NCBI GenBank assembly: GCA_007844125.1
Contig: CM017558.1
Span: 25,973,232-26,037,231 of the forward strand
From: Sinonovacula constricta
Lineage: Eukaryota > Mollusca > Bivalvia > Cardiida > Solecurtidae
Length of the DNA stretch: 64,000 nucleotides
Reading direction: 5' to 3'
Part shown: one piece after another, positions 1 through 13,389 of the stretch
Layout of the letters: the number at the start of each line of letters is the position of its first letter
Numbering within the stretch: the first letter of the stretch is position 1
Translations under genes and position numbers: made by a program
Notes under the pieces: generated by a model
What the model saw: only the letters and a program-made list of their open reading frames with translations
Told to the model about the DNA's origin: nothing
Databases searched by the model: none

Positions 1-3000
1 TATTAATATGTTTTCTTTCATGAATTTATTGGTTTATATTTTCAATAAAATAAATTACGTACATGCAGTTTATACAGGCCAAGCGTGCCTAAAACTGCAT
101 CTCATTAACTAGATCATGTTAAAACTGGTTGAATTATTTATTTGTAACAACCTAAAAGCATTTAAGGAGAACTAAATTTCCAGCAGTTTTCAAGACATTC
201 CCATTTTTAGGATACCTTCTGGTTTAAATAACGATATTGATTCTCATAAAGACAGCATATTGTAAAAGATATTTAAAAGGTAATAAATCGGTATTGAAGT
301 TCCATTAACTCTTGACACACTGTGTTATGAGAATGACTCCAAATCAGGGTGTATCAATCATAAAGCCATCTTAACACCTATATAAACACACACAATCAAC
401 ACATGAAGCATCTGGCCCAGGGGACTTGCCGAAAATGACAAAACTGACACATCATTGAACCAACCTTTATAAGTAAAAACCCCTTAAAAGTAAAAATATG
501 CTACGTTTTAAATTTGAAATTGTCAGGATCATTTGATTCAGCAACATGGCGCGTCCTTATGACTGATCCTCTTGCGGAATGCATCTAGTGTCCCACTTAA
601 ATAGTTGACAAAAGCATTTCGTTATAAACAAATTCCTGAATTTAAATGGTTTATGAATTGTACATGTCAGGCAAGTTAAGGGCTACGGGAGTAGTGCGGG
701 TTTTAAAGAAAAGTAACGCCGCCGTTATTGTTTTTCCTATAAAGTAATACGTAAATATTTAAGAACAAAATCACGACAGAGGACTTAACGAGATTTACCC
801 TTTATCCCGTGCGCCACAATCCATTCTATGGAGCTGAACAAACAACAACTTACATTTAAATTGTAAATATAATTCATGGACAATAATACAAACATCACTT
901 AATGTTGGTCTTGCTGTTGTTTGTTATTTTTATCATTGTTCGTTCTCTAATTTTATTTTAATACATAACATAACACAACAGCATTTTTCATGTTGAACCA
1001 GCGATTATTTACTTCAAATCTCATAAAAGTGCCAAGGTTAAAACGTGTATCAATGAAGTGATGATAAAAACTCATATTATTAAAACATAATTTTAGACAT
1101 AATATTTGATACTTTGCATAATAATGTATTACCCCTCAGACTAACGTTTTATACAATTTTTATATAAACATGCCATTGTCATAAGTATAACCAGATCTTC
1201 TTTTGTGACGAAAGAAGATAAAACAAATAAATATAATTTATTTTATTAAATGTATAATTAATAATTTAAACATTTTAATTTAATCAGTCAAATATAAACT
1301 ATTTTATATCCAATTTAATTATACAACTGAGAAGGTTTACACTCTCCAATCATTTTGAAAGAGATACATGTACCAAATCGTCTTAAAAGGGCCGCATTGA
1401 CATTGAAATATGGCCTGATATCATTTCTTATTATCCACTGACAATGGTATTGTGTCATGACTTGTATTTGTTATTGCTGAACACCTCATTAAATTGCTGT
1501 GTGAAACCTCCGTATTTATTTTGAGTAAAGTGTTATCGGATTTTGAATAAGACAACCGCTAAATAAACCGTCATTGGTTTAACTTTATATTTAATACCTA
1601 CCAGTTAATAAAATAACTAAACAAATATTTTAATTCGAAAAATTAATTTGGTGAATTTGAAATTGACAATTTCATTTATAACAAAAGGAATCTGCAATAG
1701 TTCCAATTTTATAGGTTTATCAATAAACGCAAAGTACAAGCAACTTTTTTTTCATTTAATTTATTTGAGTACTAAAGTTCCGTGAACTTGTAGACTTTGA
1801 TGTTGATATAACCTATGTGCAGCAATAGTCTATTAGATGTCGGAACAAAGATAAATAAAACATAGTAAGCTACACAGGTTCATGGTCAATATTGAACGTA
1901 TTTTATCCAACTTTACGTCAATAATGTTATATAGTACGACTTATCAAGTGTACTCCTTAAGTGATTTTTGTTTTCTTTTGTCGTTCTAAGTAGAAATGTT
2001 ATGATTACTATTTGTTATGTTAGGACATGTCTAGCTATATAAGAGGTATGTCTATTGTAAGACAGACCCCCCCCCCCCCTCCCTCCGCCCATTTCAAGAA
2101 TCGGCAGTTTAACAAAAATGTATTACTGTGACACTGGCAGCCTTACGTTTTAGATAAACAACATACTTTAGGTTGTATTCATTATCTTTATTCATATTGC
2201 TTCAGTTGAAACTAAGGTATTTTATACGTTTATAGGATGTGTTATACAGATGTGTTCAAGCATTTTAAAACACAACAAGCTAAAGTAATTTATGTTTATG
2301 TATTAATCTCTTTGGACATCATTATTTTGATCACGATATTTAATCGTTTGACATTTCATACTAGCATGCCTGTCTTTTCGCCATTTATAACTAGTTTGTG
2401 CAAACAATAGTTCTTCATTCTTCGTCATATGTTATATTTTATACCTTATCATAACTGGCCATGGTGTCTGCCTTAAAACCTTTAAATCTGTGTCATGCAA
2501 ACTAAAATTGGATACGAGTCAATCCAATTTCGGGTGTATGATTGATATTGTCTTCCTATGGTAAATATTTATGTGTACCTTTAAACCGCACTTCTATTAT
2601 CAACACCATTTTCACTCTCTCACATCCACTGACGCTTTCAAGTTTTGAGACACACCAACAGGAACTGTTGTGCCAATATTCATCACGCTTTTATTACTGT
2701 TCACACTACACACTTTTTTCATTTTTGCCATACGTCCTCCCACCTTTCTACGCCTTCAGCGCTTTCATTTTATGGGGTCTTAAATAACTAGAAATATTCG
2801 GATTTTGTTGGTAATATATAGCCAGGCGAAACTGAAGACAAGCGTACAATTAAGCATTCTTGATCCACGTGTGGTCATTGCTGTTTTGGGCGCTGTATGT
2901 TAAATCGAAGCACATAAATGTAAAATTATAAAATCAGTATATTTGTTTTATTGATATCATATTATCGGTTAATGCGTTAAGTAATTAAGTGCTTATATCA

Positions 3001-3941
3001 AGCATATTTAACTTTGGAAGGGATAAAGGATTCAAATTCCATTCGTTTTTTTGTTTTTTGTTTTTTAGTTTTATTTTATTCTACAGCAGTTGTGAGCAGG
3101 ACTATTTGATGTCACCTTTCTATTAAATATGCTAAGACACGCGCTTATTTTAAACGGAGAAAATAGTCAAACTTGAAATCAAAATTATCTTTTATATAAC
3201 GCATTTCATTTGCATTTTTACGGGATCTTGAAACCTTAAACTGCACGAATCCTGTCTTACGCTTCATTATGTACCATTCATTTCCAATTTTAATTCGAAA
3301 CAATATTTTTGTTACTTTTCGCGTTTTTTTTCGATGGTTATCAAAATAAAAGTACATAGGATAATATCAAATAATCCCGATTTAGGGTATTATTTAATGC
3401 GCTTGATTTGAAATACTGCTGCCGTTGAATAAAATTTTCAGAGAATATGTGTAAGGTTGTTGAAGCTCTAAAAAGTGAGTATCAACCTTTATGCTTCATG
3501 CAATGTTTGTACATCGAACGAAGCTTTCATAAATCTAATTAAGCCAACACTACCACATGTATCTCATTTGCACAATGTAAAAGTGTGCTGGAAATTCCAT
3601 TAAAGCTTAGATACAAATTAAATTTGATAAACAATTATTACATTTTGTAAAGAAATGACAGCGGGATTTTATGCTTTTTGCAACTTCCCCTGTTTAAATT
3701 GTTATGATCAACATCATATCGGAATAATTCATATGTATTTAACAGAACAGAACATATTTTTATTCAGATTTGTACTTATGTACATCATCGTATTATACAT
3801 ACAATATACAAATATAGTATCCGGTTTAACTATTTATATGGAAGCGAAGAAATAATTATGAAATATATTAAGCTTTTTATGTGATAGTTGCATTATAAAA
3901 GAATAGAAGAAACAACATTAGAGAATGAACTTTATGCATTA
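1..3941. other. AT-rich unique-looking DNA, no gene recognised
   Basis: No recognisable exon, RNA gene or mobile element was found here. The longest open frame is 81 codons (2542-2787, plus); it is low in informative residues and resembles no family I know. A C13 homopolymer lies at 2067-2079, followed by C-rich sequence to about 2090. T-rich tracts lie near 3043-3072 and could be the reverse complement of an old poly(A) tail, but no element body was identified beside them. The stretch could be intergenic or intronic. Confidence 0.6.
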
Positions 3942-4604
3942 TTAACGCTTATGTTCCTTCTTACTTAGGTTGCTTTCTTGATAAAAGGCGAGATTAATAA
4001 GTATGTTCTTGTCTTTTGAATCAAACAGCAAACACATTTTATATACAGCCGGTCTATTATACAAAGTTGAGTTGAGGTATTTTCTTCTTAAATCAGTGTA
4101 TACTGGGCATATACAAATAAAATGAAAGACATCTTCAATGTCTCTGTTATTACACATCAAACAGTATATGCTTTCTCTAGATAAAGGATTTCTTGAAAAT
4201 CGTTCAGTGTGAATTCTTAGAGAATGTGCAGAAATTCTCATTTTTGTAATAAAATGTCTTAGATCATTTGGTAAAATATCTAAGTATGGTTCGTAGCTTG
4301 GCATGTCCTTTATATTCTATAAAAATCTAATACCTTATTACTATTCAATAAGCCATACCATTCTTGTGTAAAAGTGTCAATAATACGTTAAAATACGTTT
4401 AAATATCAGAGAGAATGTTTTCTTATTAATTGAATTTTGATTCTGAAACACTTCTGAAAAACCATACCTGTCTAATAAGGTTTTTACATTGTAAACCCAG
4501 TTTTTGCAACCATTTAAACAATCTTTCAAACCTTGTTCATACAATATAACAGTTATTTTATTTACAGAATGTATTATTTTACACCAGTACTTAATAATTC
4601 TCAC
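3942..4604 (-). pseudogene. LINE (CR1/Jockey-like) reverse transcriptase C-terminus, decayed
   Basis: This is the 3' coding end of a non-LTR retrotransposon, read on the minus strand. The upstream block (4604-4377) has the pattern R-I-x-K-Y-W, then N-W-x-x-x-V-K-x-L-L and G-F-S, which is typical of the region after the RT palm and thumb. The downstream block (4304-3942) has R-I-S-A-H-S-L-R-I followed by a probable zinc-knuckle pattern, C-L-M-C then H-F then C-I-C-P-V-Y, found near the C-terminus of many CR1/Jockey-like ORF2 proteins. The two blocks are in different frames. A stop in the upstream frame near 4317 and a shift just before 4304 show the copy is dead. The RT catalytic palm and the endonuclease are absent, so this is a 5'-truncated relic. 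The assignment rests on recalled family motifs; the exact clade is uncertain. Confidence 0.8.
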
Positions 4605-5064
4605 AAAACGAATAATATATAAAGTATAGCGTCCAAGTTCTGCATAAACAGCTATTGTACTATTGTACTAGAACGGACATTTAATACATTTTTACAAAAC
4701 TTTAAGTGCAGTTTAACAGTTAACATATACTTAATTTAAAGTATGTAACATCAATTCACTGAGAATACAGTTGTCTAAGATAATTGAGGCACAAATGGCA
4801 AAAACTAGACAAAGTCGGATAATACTTACGTGGTTCGTATTTCAGTTGTTTCTTGAATCTCTGTTGGCGACAACGCTGAGCTGACAGTTCAGAAAGCGTG
4901 TTTTATTTAATGAAGACTGGTTAGACTCGTTTGCGTTTATTTGGTTAAGATGAAAATAAATTGCAATATTTTATGCATATATCCATTATTGTGAATTTGA
5001 CTTTGACAGAAGATGCTGTAATACACTTTTGTGGGAAGAAACAAAACAAAACAGTTTCTGAATA
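4605..5064. other. Short AT-rich spacer between LINE relic and SINE
   Basis: No open frame or RNA gene was recognised. It may include further degraded LINE sequence on its left side, but I could not follow reading frames beyond 4604. Confidence 0.45.
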
Positions 5065-5452
5065 TAAACTACCCCAAAGCAAGGAAGCTTGCTTTTCCGT
5101 CCCGAAGATTACTAGAATTAACCCCGATTGTAGTGCTTGCCCTTCTGTAAATCAGGGGGAAATTGTTATGTTTGTTTGTTTGTTGGCTTTATCGTCTCTC
5201 CCTACCCCCAACAGTATTTCAGTTATCTGGAGACGGTGCCCTCTTGAAGCAGATATAGTGCTGCAGTTACTGTGTATAGCATGCCGTAAACACCTGGCAT
5301 GATTCCACACCCTGACACATCATCCTGACACCGGGCCTTCCAATATACCAATACCATTTTTAACGACTTTGATATGTAGCGACCCAGGATCGAACCCGGG
5401 ACCTCCCGTTCTTGGGAAATAGTTAATACTTTCCCAAAGAATAATAGCTATG
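5065..5452 (-). mobile_element. tRNA-derived SINE (minus strand), A box eroded
   Basis: Read on the minus strand, the head contains a strong pol III B box, GGTTCGATCC, at 5396-5387. It sits in a T-arm-like context ending in GGGTCGCTACA. Further 5' on that strand lies a plausible anticodon-like stem, GGGAAA/TTTCCC, around 5413-5435. A vestigial TAGCT near 5450 marks where an A box should be. The body runs to lower coordinates and includes an (ACAAACA)-type tract near 5165-5185. The exact 3' end is uncertain. The open frame of 113 codons at 4961-5302 on the plus strand lies mostly within this antisense SINE and is not a gene. Confidence 0.7.
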
Positions 5453-7929
5453 TAACAGCAAAGAGCTCTATCAAATTGGAAAATAAGAGTTGACGCCTTT
5501 TTAAAACAACGGCATCTGATTGGCCACAGCAGTCAGTCAAACACTTAACTATTTCCTCCCAGGCGGTATATGTCTAATAAAAAGGGAATAAAAAAACGTA
5601 CAATATTTACATTTCCAATGTTTACCGCTGCTGTTAATTATACATACAATTACGTTCATTTCTCGATGATCAACAGTATAAATTAACGTAAACGTGACTT
5701 CAAATTAGGCATACAATCTACAGCAGATATGTAAAATACTTTCAAAGCATGTGTTGTTTGTTAAAAGTTTTTTTTATTCATTTGTTTGCTAACACATTAT
5801 ATTTAATTGTTGTTTCATACACATTTAAAAAAAATCTGCAATAGCGACAATTAAAGAACTATAAATGGGAAACTACCTTTTTATTGTTATGCTGGACTTG
5901 TGAGCGTGGCTTAAATACGAAGCATTCTATTGTGTAGTGCAGAAGAACTTAAGGCAGGTCTCTACGACTGAAAATGGTGCCACTGCCAAACATGTACAAA
6001 CACCAGACTGTCTTAAATATGTTTGGCGGCAGTCAAATCTTCCAACATCAATGTATCGCTGTTCTTTTGTCTGTGTGTAAGAAGGACAAAAAGTACAACT
6101 ATCAGTTACTATTTGTTACAAGTAAGTTACTTCTGCTGATACATCAATACTCAATATGAAGACGATCAGCTTGTATTGGCAAACGAAAGTCCAAAAAATA
6201 AAACGGACTTTTTTATTATTATACAAAATTAACAGAAATGTCAAATTAGTAGTATTTATTATATGATAATAGATACACGTTTGAATGTCAGTATTTTTAT
6301 TTTAAACTTTTTTTTTGTTGTTTTGTTTTGTTTTTTATTGGTTTTTTTTTTGGTCTTAAACCTACATGTTGTCCTAGCACAATATGAAAAAGGAAACTAT
6401 AAATAATCTTTTATGAATACAAACTTTAGCAAGTTGCTGATACCCAAGTAGGACAATCACAATAGTAAGTATCATTGATACAGATTCTTCAAGATTTTAC
6501 CAAGCAAGTATTATAGATAATTTATTTTCAATATATAATAATAACAACAAGACAGCACTTGATGCAAAGCATAGACGGTCGCTGTCGAGGTCCTGTTCAA
6601 TAATGCAACTGTCTTGCCTAACAACAGACCGATCAAGAGACAGAAAAGCCTTGCTTTTATGAAAAGACTTACATTCCGTCAAATTTCCATTTCTTAAAAT
6701 TATATGCAGTAACGAATTTCCTTTGGCCGCACGTGAAAAGGTCCGAATGCAGACAAAAGAATAGAGATTAACATTTGAGTTGTCCATAGTTACTTATCAA
6801 AATCTAATATATCGTCGTAAGAAATGCAATTTAAATAAAACAAAAAATAAAACATACTGAACATGAACAATTCTAAGTGACTGCTTATGATGCAACAATA
6901 GTTTAAACTAGAATCTAATTTAATTCTGAGATTCACAAAAGTTTAATAATTACCGAAATTCAATGCATGAAAGCGCCGCACTTCATTTGTTTATAAAACA
7001 ACATGGCGCCATCCATAGGACTTTCAGCCGATGATAGCACAACTGAAAATTATTGTATTATATTGAGTAATTATGAAATATAAGTTAGTGCCGCCATAAA
7101 GTTGTATCTTTTCACTCTGTAGGGATGTTTCAGTTGAACTGAAAGTTGAATATATTCATGAAACAGTTAAAAGAAATATTTTGTGATTGAATGCAGCTAT
7201 TATTCGTTTAGTGTGTATATATCCAGCTGATACATGCATACAGCTATATTAGAACCAGGAAGATATTAAATGCTAGATGACCAATTCAAATTAAAAAATA
7301 CCTTGGCATTCTTCTGATGTTGAACACACAAAGTAAATAAAGAATTTGTTTTGTTTGTTATAATAAGCCTAATATTAGGATAATCAAAACTGTATTTCAT
7401 GTCTGTTTATTGTCAAGACTATGAAAACCGTAGTCATTATACAGGTATCAGGGACATAAAATAAGACAGTGTGTGTAACCTTACTGAAATAAACGGTTTA
7501 CTCAAATAAGAGAAAATAACTGTTTATATATCGGAATTTTGAACATATTTAAATTATTACATAGATATCCTTTTACACCGCGGAATTTGTACATGTATGC
7601 TGTGGCATTTATATCCCTATTTTTATATGTAAAATTTTGGTCTGACAGGTCTATGTGGGTCATCTTCATATTTTTTCCACACGATAGAAGTGTAGTCAGT
7701 GCTTTTGTTTACAGCAAATACAATTTTACATAAAGAAAAATGCAAATAAAGAGGCGAAGATGCACACAAATGCAAAGTTAGCAAACCAATAAAGAACTGT
7801 CATGATATGGACATGTAATAATAACGTTAATCACATATTTATATAAAGAAAATTTAAAAGCCAGTTAATAGTACAATGCGTCTGACATTTTACTTTTTTA
7901 ACTTTAATTAAAATAGGCACCACCTTATA
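5453..7929. other. AT-rich unique-looking DNA, no gene recognised
   Basis: The longest open frame is 96 codons (6497-6787, minus), with no recognisable family. A G/T-rich tract at about 6308-6352, made of T runs with GTTTT steps, may be a reverse-complemented retroelement tail, but no body was identified. A short imperfect inverted repeat lies at 5982-6033. Confidence 0.55.
5982..6033. repeat. Imperfect inverted repeat (possible hairpin)
   Basis: The left arm ACTGCCAAACAT (5982-5993) pairs with the right arm ATGTTTGGCGGCAGT (6019-6033), apart from a three-base bulge in the right arm. The loop is about 25 bases. No associated gene or terminator context is visible; it may be chance or the ends of a tiny element. 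Confidence 0.4.
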
Positions 7930-8114
7930 TAAAGGGACGCCCTTGGACGAGCAATTAGGGCCGCCGACTTATAACTAACCGCCTAGTTACATGTACGAGT
8001 CCTTTCTGGTCTGTGGGTCTTCCAGCTAGCCTGCAGTGCACTGGTGAGTCTTTCGAATTATAGGTCCGAGGTTCCTCTACCAAGAATTAGCTGGATGTCA
8101 CATATTTGACCATA
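7930..8114 (+). mobile_element. Possible degenerate tRNA-derived SINE
   Basis: The segment starting near 7943 reads GACGAGCAATTAGGGC and then a block ending GTACGAGTCC. This resembles a decayed type-II tRNA head (GCCGAGTGGTTAGGGC ... GTTCGAGTCC). It is GC-richer than its surroundings and is followed by about 100 bases of non-AT-rich tail. The pol III boxes are degenerate and no target-site duplication was found, so this is a tentative call from pattern only. Confidence 0.4.
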
Positions 8115-11100
8115 AGTGTTTGTACATGTAACAAAAACTATATGCTTGTTATATCTGAATTTGTATTTTTGACGGTTGGCATTTTTTTTCCAATTCCGTT
8201 ATAATATTTTGAAAGATACAATCCTTTGAAATAAATTTTCTTACAGTCATGCTTGAATTAAGTAAAATATTGATCAAATAAGGCTAAATCCCAGCCATTT
8301 ATTTTTTGGCTTTCTGTATTTATGTACAAGATTGTTTACACGTCAACTCTTAGATTATTTACAATTTATATTTACGTGTTCAAATTTCATTCAGGACAAG
8401 TATGCTTTCCTTGTTTTATCACAGTACTTGTATGTTATCATAAAAGGACAAATGAAGACATGAAGCAAACATAAAAGTGCCGTTTTTCTGAGAGCTGGTA
8501 ACAAAATAAAACTTTAATCTCTCATCAAACGAGATTTGTTTTATGGATATAATGAATTATTCATGAAAAAATCCATTTTAAGAAACAAGAAGGACTATAA
8601 GTCTATTAAAGACATCACCTTTTTTAACATTACTATGGATAATGGCTATTTAGACCATTTCAGATTGACTTTATTCATTTTGGTGAAATTGGATTCTTAT
8701 TCTAAATCAATTGTTTATTCAAAGTAACTATTAAATCCTTACCATCATGATTATTTATTATGAATAATTACGTTGAATTTAAATTTCCCTAATACATAAG
8801 GCATACTAATAATACATAACAACCATTAAATTTAGATCGTCAAATGTCTCATTCTATCAATAAATGTTATTACACTTTCTGTTTAATTAAATGTGTAAGC
8901 TCCAAAAACACACTAAGCAACGAGTGTCAGGCTTGTATTACTGCACACCAACACTACGGCATCATGGCTATTGTCATTCGCCAATAAACACGTACTTAAA
9001 AACCTATGTATGGTATGACAGTGGCTTGAGTCAATGCTACATGTAAACGTTCTTTTATATATTTTAAGATTTTTTCTTCCAAAACAGTGTTTAGCCAAAT
9101 TAGAAACAATAAAATCATTTATTTAAAAATGATTCAACAACGCTAACCATGCTGGAAGGTTTGTTAAAGAAAGTGTGCAAGATCAAGTCAGAACAACACA
9201 AGACATTTACAACGTTTAGGACAACATCTTTCATAACAACACTTAGTTAGCAATGATATAAGTGATACTATAAATCCGAACTATAACAAACTGAGGATAT
9301 TTAAAGTAATGTAGTATGAAACATTATTTTATTTGCAACATCTTGATTAATGGACAATAAAAATTAATCAATTAAACGACGGTTCCAAAGGGCAAAACTT
9401 AGAAGGTAGTGAATGCTGCTATGAATGCTAACAGAACAGACAGCATTGAGATATCCATAAGTTTACGTGAAGATATGATACATGACCTAGCGATCAGTTC
9501 TTTAACGAACAATGCTTGCTGAAAGTCAGTGAATCTGGGATTACCATTTCTTCAACCTAACACTGATCTCGCTTAGGAACATAAACCTTAAAAACGGTAA
9601 AAATGTGATGTGACTTAGGAACCAAGACCGTCATAGGGAAAATGTTCAAAGACAGAGACTCGATAATTGTTAAGGTATGTTATGCTTGTATGCAAGACGG
9701 TGATCTTCTTTAGGTTCTTAGTCTGTAGCCTGCTTCAGACATGTTCAGTGTAAGTGGATGATTTTGGTACATCGAATCATACTGACACTTCTGTTCTGGT
9801 TTTGTAAATCTAACTTTTGTTTCGAAACCACGGCGTTGACTCCGTAGTGCTTGTTAAATAAGAACTTTATCCTGACACTTAAACTATATTTTTTGTAAAC
9901 TTCAAAGATCTGTTATTTTATTGCAGCTGATTGCGAATTGTACTTACAGAACAGATCGTCAATCAAAAGAAACAAATGTAGCCGCAAGTGAGTCATAGTT
10001 CAATTGCCTGTAACATAACAATTTATTTGATGCATGGGGGTAATTTACAATGAATCATATATAGACACGACCACCACAAGAATGCGCAATATGTTCTATT
10101 ATCAAATAGTTAACGTTTCATAAAAACGCGACAAAAAGTGACATATATGTTTAGATGTAACAGTTTCATGATTTTTAGAGTTGTTTCGCTCCCTGAGGAT
10201 AGGCATTACGATGTCTCTTTCACATAAACTTTTAATAATATTTTACTAATTGCACAACAACAATATAAGAACGAACTCAAACTATTATTTGTTAAAGATA
10301 CCGGCTCATCAATACACAAATATTAGAGCAAATGTAGATACGTTGAGCAAAATCAGATATATTAAATCTAAGTGGAATTGCAGCATAAAAACTGTTGTTT
10401 TTTCTAGTAACGCTCACACTAAAATGTTCGCCAAATTGCCTTTTTCAAGAGTTAAACACAAACAATTTATTCGTAAAGCAACTTTTGTGTATTTCTCTTG
10501 TAAAGTCAATTTGCCGATATTTTTAATGTAAGCATTATTATAAAATATATATTTCAGTTCCATGTGGAATAATTTACAACATTGTGTTTTATTAATCAAT
10601 CTTTTATTAATTCGATCTAGTTTAAATATGTAATAAATCGGCTAAATTATGAGATTATCCGCATAAATCTGTGCCCCCTTTGAACATAGTCTACATCTAT
10701 AAGACTTAAAATATGTATACAGTTACATAAACGATTTGTTCTAAGTAATTTACATTTATGTCCAGTGTATTATGACTCAATAAATGCAAGCCGATACTGA
10801 AGCAACTCTCCGTTTATGTTTGTAGTCACTGTTATAATGTTCTATTGTTAAATAGTGTATTGATGAAGGAAAGACATTGTCTATACATACCAATGTTGGC
10901 TAAAACTAGAAATCTCAATGATATTTTTGCCTCAATAAATTACAATGTCAAAGCCGAACATCAAACTTAATACCGTTCCAGACGCATTTCAATATAATAT
11001 TGATATGCTGCCACATTCGGCATTAACGACACCTTCGCGTGGACATTGTTGATCCTAAATTGACATTATGTCAAGTTTGATGCAAATATAGATATATACA

Positions 11101-12601
11101 AATAACGCTGCAAATCGACGAAATGCATTAGGAAAGATTTACAGATAATAAACTTATACCCAACTGGTATTCGGCTGGTACATCGCGAGGCATGTTTGAT
11201 TCCTGGTTATATCTCATCTGATTGATATGCCAGTTCTCAATGTGCAGCTGTGTTGTCTGCATAATAAATTGTTAAGTGAAAAAGACAATACTCCTGTACT
11301 CTATTATTATATGTCGATGACAATTACCATTAAAGGGCGGCAACAAAGCTCTCAATGGGAATGTTGAACATAGAACCTAAGTTAAACTTTTTAACTTTTA
11401 TTTAAACGTCAAAGAATACGACATTGACAAAATATGTGAGCAGATACTTCTTCGGGAATGATCAGCTGTTTTCAAAATAAAACAATAACATTTTATCATC
11501 CCATCTGTTATGCAATGCACGAGTTATTTCTGCGGATCTTTCTTTCATTTCAAATGTTCACATTAAAGTCAGATATGGTTGTGGATTAAGGGATTTCTGC
11601 TTGAACAGGTCTCTGTGAGAGTGAAAGGTAATTGAATCAAGTGACTTTCAGGAGAAATCATATGGATATAATGCTTTATTGTTTTGTCGGAGGAGATGAG
11701 CGAAAGACTGCAAGTAATAATTGCAAACTTGACATCGGGTTCGTTAACATGTGTTGGGTGCTTAATGTATTACTTGCAGCAGCAGGATTAAATCCAGCTG
11801 TTGCAGTACATGTTTAATTTCGGAGTAACATGCATGTAAGCAATTGTAATGCCGCTGAATTAACTCATACAGTTATTAACCTTACATGTATGTCCATTTC
11901 CATGCTAGAAGAGTCGTAAGACAGGATTGGTTTTGTTACTGTATACATGTGAAAAGAGACCATGTAAGCGCTTATTTAACCATTATATAAACATTATCAT
12001 TAAAATATTATCAATATGACATATGGCATTGGTATACCTATGTAATCAATTACAATATTTAGATTAACGACAAATGTGAACAAACGTCAATTTATGATCT
12101 CTTTATTAATTTTCTTATAGAAAATATCGCGATCTATTTGAAAACAGCGTTTTTGACATAATAACATCAACAACTCTCATTTTTAAGTTAAAGTTGTTGC
12201 TCCTTTCACATTTCTAAAGATATTTTACGTCTTATGGTATAAATGAATGGACGCGGTAAAAGAATACAGCAATAATTATTTCAGTAACTTGAAAATGACA
12301 GGCAATGTACTTCGTAGGAATCCATTTATTTGATAGATAATACCATAGTGTTAACGTGCAGCTAAATACAGTTAAAGGCTGTTTGCAATTTATAATGCCT
12401 GCTCCTAGCTATAACTTATACAGTGTGCCACGCCCACATACTTAGAATTGATGCTTTCATAATCTACAATTTGTATGCAGTATCACACACAACTTATCTT
12501 TGAATTGCAACTATCATATATTCAGTTGATCCCATGAATATTGAAAATATTAAGCTCCTTTCGCTAAACAGTTTGTTATGTATCTATTTAGTAGCAAAGA
12601 G
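8115..12601. other. AT-rich unique-looking DNA, no gene recognised
   Basis: No exon, RNA gene or mobile element was recognised in about 4.5 kb. Open frames reach only 93 codons (10250-10531, plus) and overlap each other on opposite strands, as expected by chance in AT-rich DNA. The right side borders the 39-bp satellite with no visible inverted or direct boundary repeat. Confidence 0.6.
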
Positions 12602-13389
12602 CACTATCTGAGTAAGATAGGACCGATATGCAATGCAAACCACTATCTCAGTAAGACAGGACCAATTTGCAGTGCAAACCACTATCTCAGTAAGACAGTA
12701 CCGATATGCAGTGCCAACCACAATCTCAGAAAGACAGTACCGATATGCAGTGCCAACCACTATCAGAGTAAGACAGGACCGATATGCCGTGCCAACCACT
12801 ATCTCAGTAAGACATGACCGATATGCAGTGCCAATCACTATCTCAGTAAGACAGGACCGATATGCAGTGCCAATCACTATCTCAGTAAGTAAGGACCGAT
12901 ATGCAGTGCCAATCACTATCTCAGTAAAACAGTACCGATATGCAGTGCCAATCACTATCTCAGTAAGACAGGACCGATATGCAGTGCCAATCACTATCTC
13001 AGTAAGACATGACCGATATTCAGTGCCAATCACTATCTCAGTAAGACAGGACCGATATGCAGTGCAAACCACTATCTCATTAAGACAGGACCGATATGCC
13101 GTGCCAACCACTATCTCAGTAGGACAGGACCGATATGCAGTGCCAACCACTATCTCATTAAGACAGGACCGATATGCAGTGCCAACCACTATCAGAGTAA
13201 GACAGGACCGATATGCCGTGCCAACCACTATCAGAGTAAGACAGGACCGATATGCAGTGCCAACTACTATCTCAGTAAGACAGTACCGATATGCAGTGCA
13301 AACCACTATCTCAGTAAGACAGGACCGATATGCAGTGCCAACCACTATCAGAGTAAGACAGGACCGATATGCAGTACCAACCACTGTCA